From Ardenticatenales bacterium (lineage in GTDB: Bacteria > Chloroflexota > Anaerolineae > Ardenticatenales > Ardenticatenaceae): a stretch of DNA of 6,434 bases. The position numbers and the translations under genes were made by a program. Every line of letters begins with the position of its first letter. The first letter of the stretch is position 1. Shown here in pieces: positions 4,895 through 6,434 of this stretch. The DNA lies in assembly GCA_013812995.1 (NCBI GenBank), contig JACCSL010000317.1:1-6434 (forward strand). Reading direction: 5' to 3'. Under the pieces are notes generated by a model. The model saw only the letters and a program-made list of their open reading frames with translations, made no database searches and was not told where the DNA came from.

Positions 4895-6397
4895 ACCCGA
4901 CGCCGCATCCCAGCGCAACGCTGCAAAGCGCCGCGTAAGATCAAGGCAGGACAGAGCGATCCCGCAGCCCTGGTTATAAAAAGGCAAACCAAGGAACAGC
5001 GCAAATGGCTCCTCCTCCCAGTAGATGCCCACACCATCCCCGCCGTTGATCTCGCCTTCGACAGTTGTGAGTTCTTCAAGGGAGTCATTGAGGGTATAGA
5101 TGTGCAGGCGGTGCCAGAACCGGTCGGGCTCCTGCGGGATGGTAAGCAATAGCAATTCATCTATGCCATCCCCTGTCACATCGGCCCAGGCCAGCCGCGT
5201 AAAGTTCGCGGAGCAGGAAAACTCCGTGCGCCCAAGCAGCGTAAACTGCCCTGCCTCATGGCGATGGGCGATGAGATAACAGGTCGGATACTTGGGAATG
5301 TGCGACACAATTGCTACAACGGAGCCCAGTTCGTCCAGTGCTCCGTTGCTGGAAGTGATAAGGGTTCGGCTTTCTTCAGAGGTCGTTCCCCAGAGCGTAT
5401 CTCGTGCCTTATCCAATCCGTTCTCGTCTACTGAGCCGTCGGGGCGCGTGAAAGAATCCCTCATCATCGTGTAGATTGTCCAGCCTGTATCGTCGCTGTA
5501 ATCCACCTCGCCTGTAATCGTTGTTTTGGGAAGACGCTGCTCCCGCGCGATGAGCGCGTAGTGCTCCCCATCCCACTGATAGGTTTCTACCAAATCAGGG
5601 CCGACAATGCGCTCGGCAGTGTCTCGCAAGGTAGGAGGTGTTACACTGTTATCAAGAGAGGGAATTGTGACTGAAAACTCTTGTCTCGTGAGGCGGATTG
5701 TATCCTGAGACAGTTCTTCGAGCGTGCCAATGTTGTAAACCTTGGTCTGCCCTGCTCCTCCAAACCAACTATCCTCGAACAACTCAGCAGACCAGATTTC
5801 CCAGCACCTACCTGCCTTGCAACGGACCCAGAACTGATCCCAGGACAAAATGTTGACCGGGGTGCCGTGGTTATGCACAACGAAATTCACCTCAATTCGA
5901 TCATCCCGAATCGTGTATCGAACTTCTACTGCATCCCCACCTGACCACTTGTAGAATAGTTCCTCCCATCCAGTAGGCTTGTAGCCCAGGATGGCAAAGA
6001 AATCGCGAATGTCGATACCATTTCCTCCATAGCCGAAAATGATCTCCTCCTGTCCATCCCCATCCAGATCAACCTTCTCGTAAATATCGGGGCTGAACTC
6101 GTCGAGGGCGTCAAGGTCCATATGCCAATCCGGATGATTGTTGGCGATGAGCAGCAACAAAAGCTCTTTGGGCGTTGGATTTACCTCAGTGAGAATCGGC
6201 GGGAGGAGCGTGGAGGTCGGCAGCGGCGTCGGCGTGGCGTAGCGCGTGGCGGTTCGCGTTGGGGCTCGCGTGGTGGTGGCGCTGGGGGGGCGGGTGATCG
6301 TAATCGTCCGACATTCCGCACATGGGATGGGTGAATTTGGAATAAAGTAAAAGTTCAGCCAAGCTGCTTGCCAAACAGAGGGAGGCGAGATGAGCAC
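4310..6397 (-). CDS. FG-GAP/VCBS-like surface protein, probably truncated; tail antisense to the YHYH gene
   Basis: The frame is 695 codons long, but only residues ~29-503 (about 6313-4887) look like a natural protein. A Thr/Pro linker (about 31-67) leads into PTPKELLLLLIA. Calcium-loop repeats follow, VDLDGDGQEEIIFGYG at 109-124 and WADVTGDGIDELLLLTI at 404-420, as in FG-GAP/VCBS-like extracellular proteins. Aromatic strand-rich segments lie between them. Recognisable sequence ends at RWDAASGSFKEV. Beyond that the frame runs through the antisense of the YHYH gene and has no similarity to any domain I know. The N-terminus has GTG at 6397 with no ribosome binding site and no clean signal peptide, although CAECRTITI could hold a former lipoprotein cysteine. 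Both ends therefore look damaged. The function of the repeat domain is unknown. It may bind Ca2+ and act at the cell surface. Confidence 0.6.
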   Translation of the reverse strand: MLISPPSVWQAAWLNFYFIPNSPIPCAECRTITITRPPSATTTRAPTRTATRYATPTPLPTSTLLPPILTEVNPTPKELLLLLIANNHPDWHMDLDALDEFSPDIYEKVDLDGDGQEEIIFGYGGNGIDIRDFFAILGYKPTGWEELFYKWSGGDAVEVRYTIRDDRIEVNFVVHNHGTPVNILSWDQFWVRCKAGRCWEIWSAELFEDSWFGGAGQTKVYNIGTLEELSQDTIRLTRQEFSVTIPSLDNSVTPPTLRDTAERIVGPDLVETYQWDGEHYALIAREQRLPKTTITGEVDYSDDTGWTIYTMMRDSFTRPDGSVDENGLDKARDTLWGTTSEESRTLITSSNGALDELGSVVAIVSHIPKYPTCYLIAHRHEAGQFTLLGRTEFSCSANFTRLAWADVTGDGIDELLLLTIPQEPDRFWHRLHIYTLNDSLEELTTVEGEINGGDGVGIYWEEEPFALFLGLPFYNQGCGIALSCLDLTRRFAALRWDAASGSFKEVMAPADSHHVLHVDRAAHTARRVGEIPCRVVMVHLHRLPIPRNRVGVPVALVEVGAGEHCPLFALASVDAKAIQQVAHEGGMLAARGGVREAGGHAVVVIDAASLRVTLAAILRLVRDGIAARRIQGIEEHRARQQDADGSGHAGWLRGQGGGRGQFDAHLLLADSVRVAVRLIGIIRRGDGVGAGRVRG
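6314..6380 (+). mobile_element. Possible left end of an insertion sequence
   Basis: This stretch separates the well-behaved coding sequence of the minus-strand gene from the transposase-like start at 6390. It is less GC-rich (GAATTTGGAATAAAG around 6332-6346) and its minus-strand translation lacks the linker composition seen further in. The placement is inferred from this change and from the downstream gene. The exact border, target duplication and inverted repeat are not visible. Confidence 0.3.
6381..6385 (+). promoter_or_regulatory. Ribosome binding site of the right-edge gene
   Basis: GGAGG lies 4 bases before the ATG at 6390, the strongest Shine-Dalgarno site in the window. It supports a real rightward gene starting inside the 5' end of the minus-strand frame. 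Confidence 0.6.
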
Positions 6398-6434
6398 GAA
6401 CTATCAAAGTGAGGTGCTGGACCACCTGGGGTTG
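6390..6434 (+). CDS. Start of a probable DUF4277 / IS1634-type transposase, cut by the window edge
   Basis: The 15 visible codons read MSTNYQSEVLDHLGL. The VLDHLG pattern near the N-terminus matches how DUF4277 transposases of the IS1634 group (IS4 superfamily, DDE) usually begin, where it is followed by a VAG-type segment and a short helix. The ribosome binding site is excellent. If the call is right, an insertion sequence begins somewhere between the linker of the minus-strand gene (about 6313) and 6380. The AT-richer stretch at 6331-6357 could be its untranslated leader. No terminal inverted repeat can be tested because the other end lies outside the window. Fifteen residues are few, so this is moderate at best. 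Confidence 0.5.
   Translation, partial: MSTNYQSEVLDHLGL

Overview
The window looks like a piece of an accessory region from a GC-rich bacterial genome, most likely a Chloroflexota (Anaerolineae or Chloroflexia-like) bacterium. That placement is an inference. It rests on the TTG, GTG and ATG starts with good Shine-Dalgarno sites, the Thr/Pro linkers (TPTPLPTSTLLPP and PTVPPTTPTP) behind lipoprotein-type N-termini, and the mix of YHYH, FG-GAP-like and CPBP families. No rRNA, tRNA or CRISPR array is visible, and no hairpin followed by a T-run.

Layout. 1-198: leader DNA, with a weak candidate for the start of a leftward gene running off the edge. 199-2018: a two-gene unit in which a CPBP-family intramembrane protease overlaps, by ATGA, an ADP-ribosylglycohydrolase (DraG family) with its metal-binding motifs intact. 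2028-2099: a nested inverted repeat that resembles a REP or MITE remnant. 2134-2634: a chain of gene fragments. It holds the first ~33 codons of an acyl-CoA dehydrogenase, then the C-terminal part of a biotin carboxylase, then both ends of a biotinyl domain with its middle, including the biotinylated lysine, missing. These look like the remains of an acyl-CoA carboxylase operon (methylcrotonyl-CoA-like) collapsed by several internal deletions. 2635-2758: a spacer with no recognisable gene.

2759-4894: a tight three-gene unit of a nucleotidyltransferase-fold protein, a 103-residue protein of unknown function (ATGA overlap), and a YHYH-domain lipoprotein whose Shine-Dalgarno site overlaps the preceding stop codon. 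4310-6397 on the minus strand: a long frame whose first ~503 codons read as a secreted or envelope protein with a Thr/Pro linker and Ca2+-binding FG-GAP/VCBS-like loops. After that the frame runs without a stop into the antisense of the YHYH gene, so its natural C-terminus is probably lost. Its N-terminus also lacks a convincing signal peptide. At the right edge, 6390-6434 is the well-primed start of a rightward gene resembling DUF4277 (IS1634-type) transposases. An IS end just upstream could have removed the minus gene's signal sequence.

Overall the window shows intact small operons set among decayed and rearranged material. The gene decay at 2134-2634 and the two compromised ends of the minus-strand gene are the most notable points. 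I do not see a clear novel defence or biosynthetic system. The unnamed protein between the nucleotidyltransferase and the YHYH lipoprotein is the best candidate for new biology.
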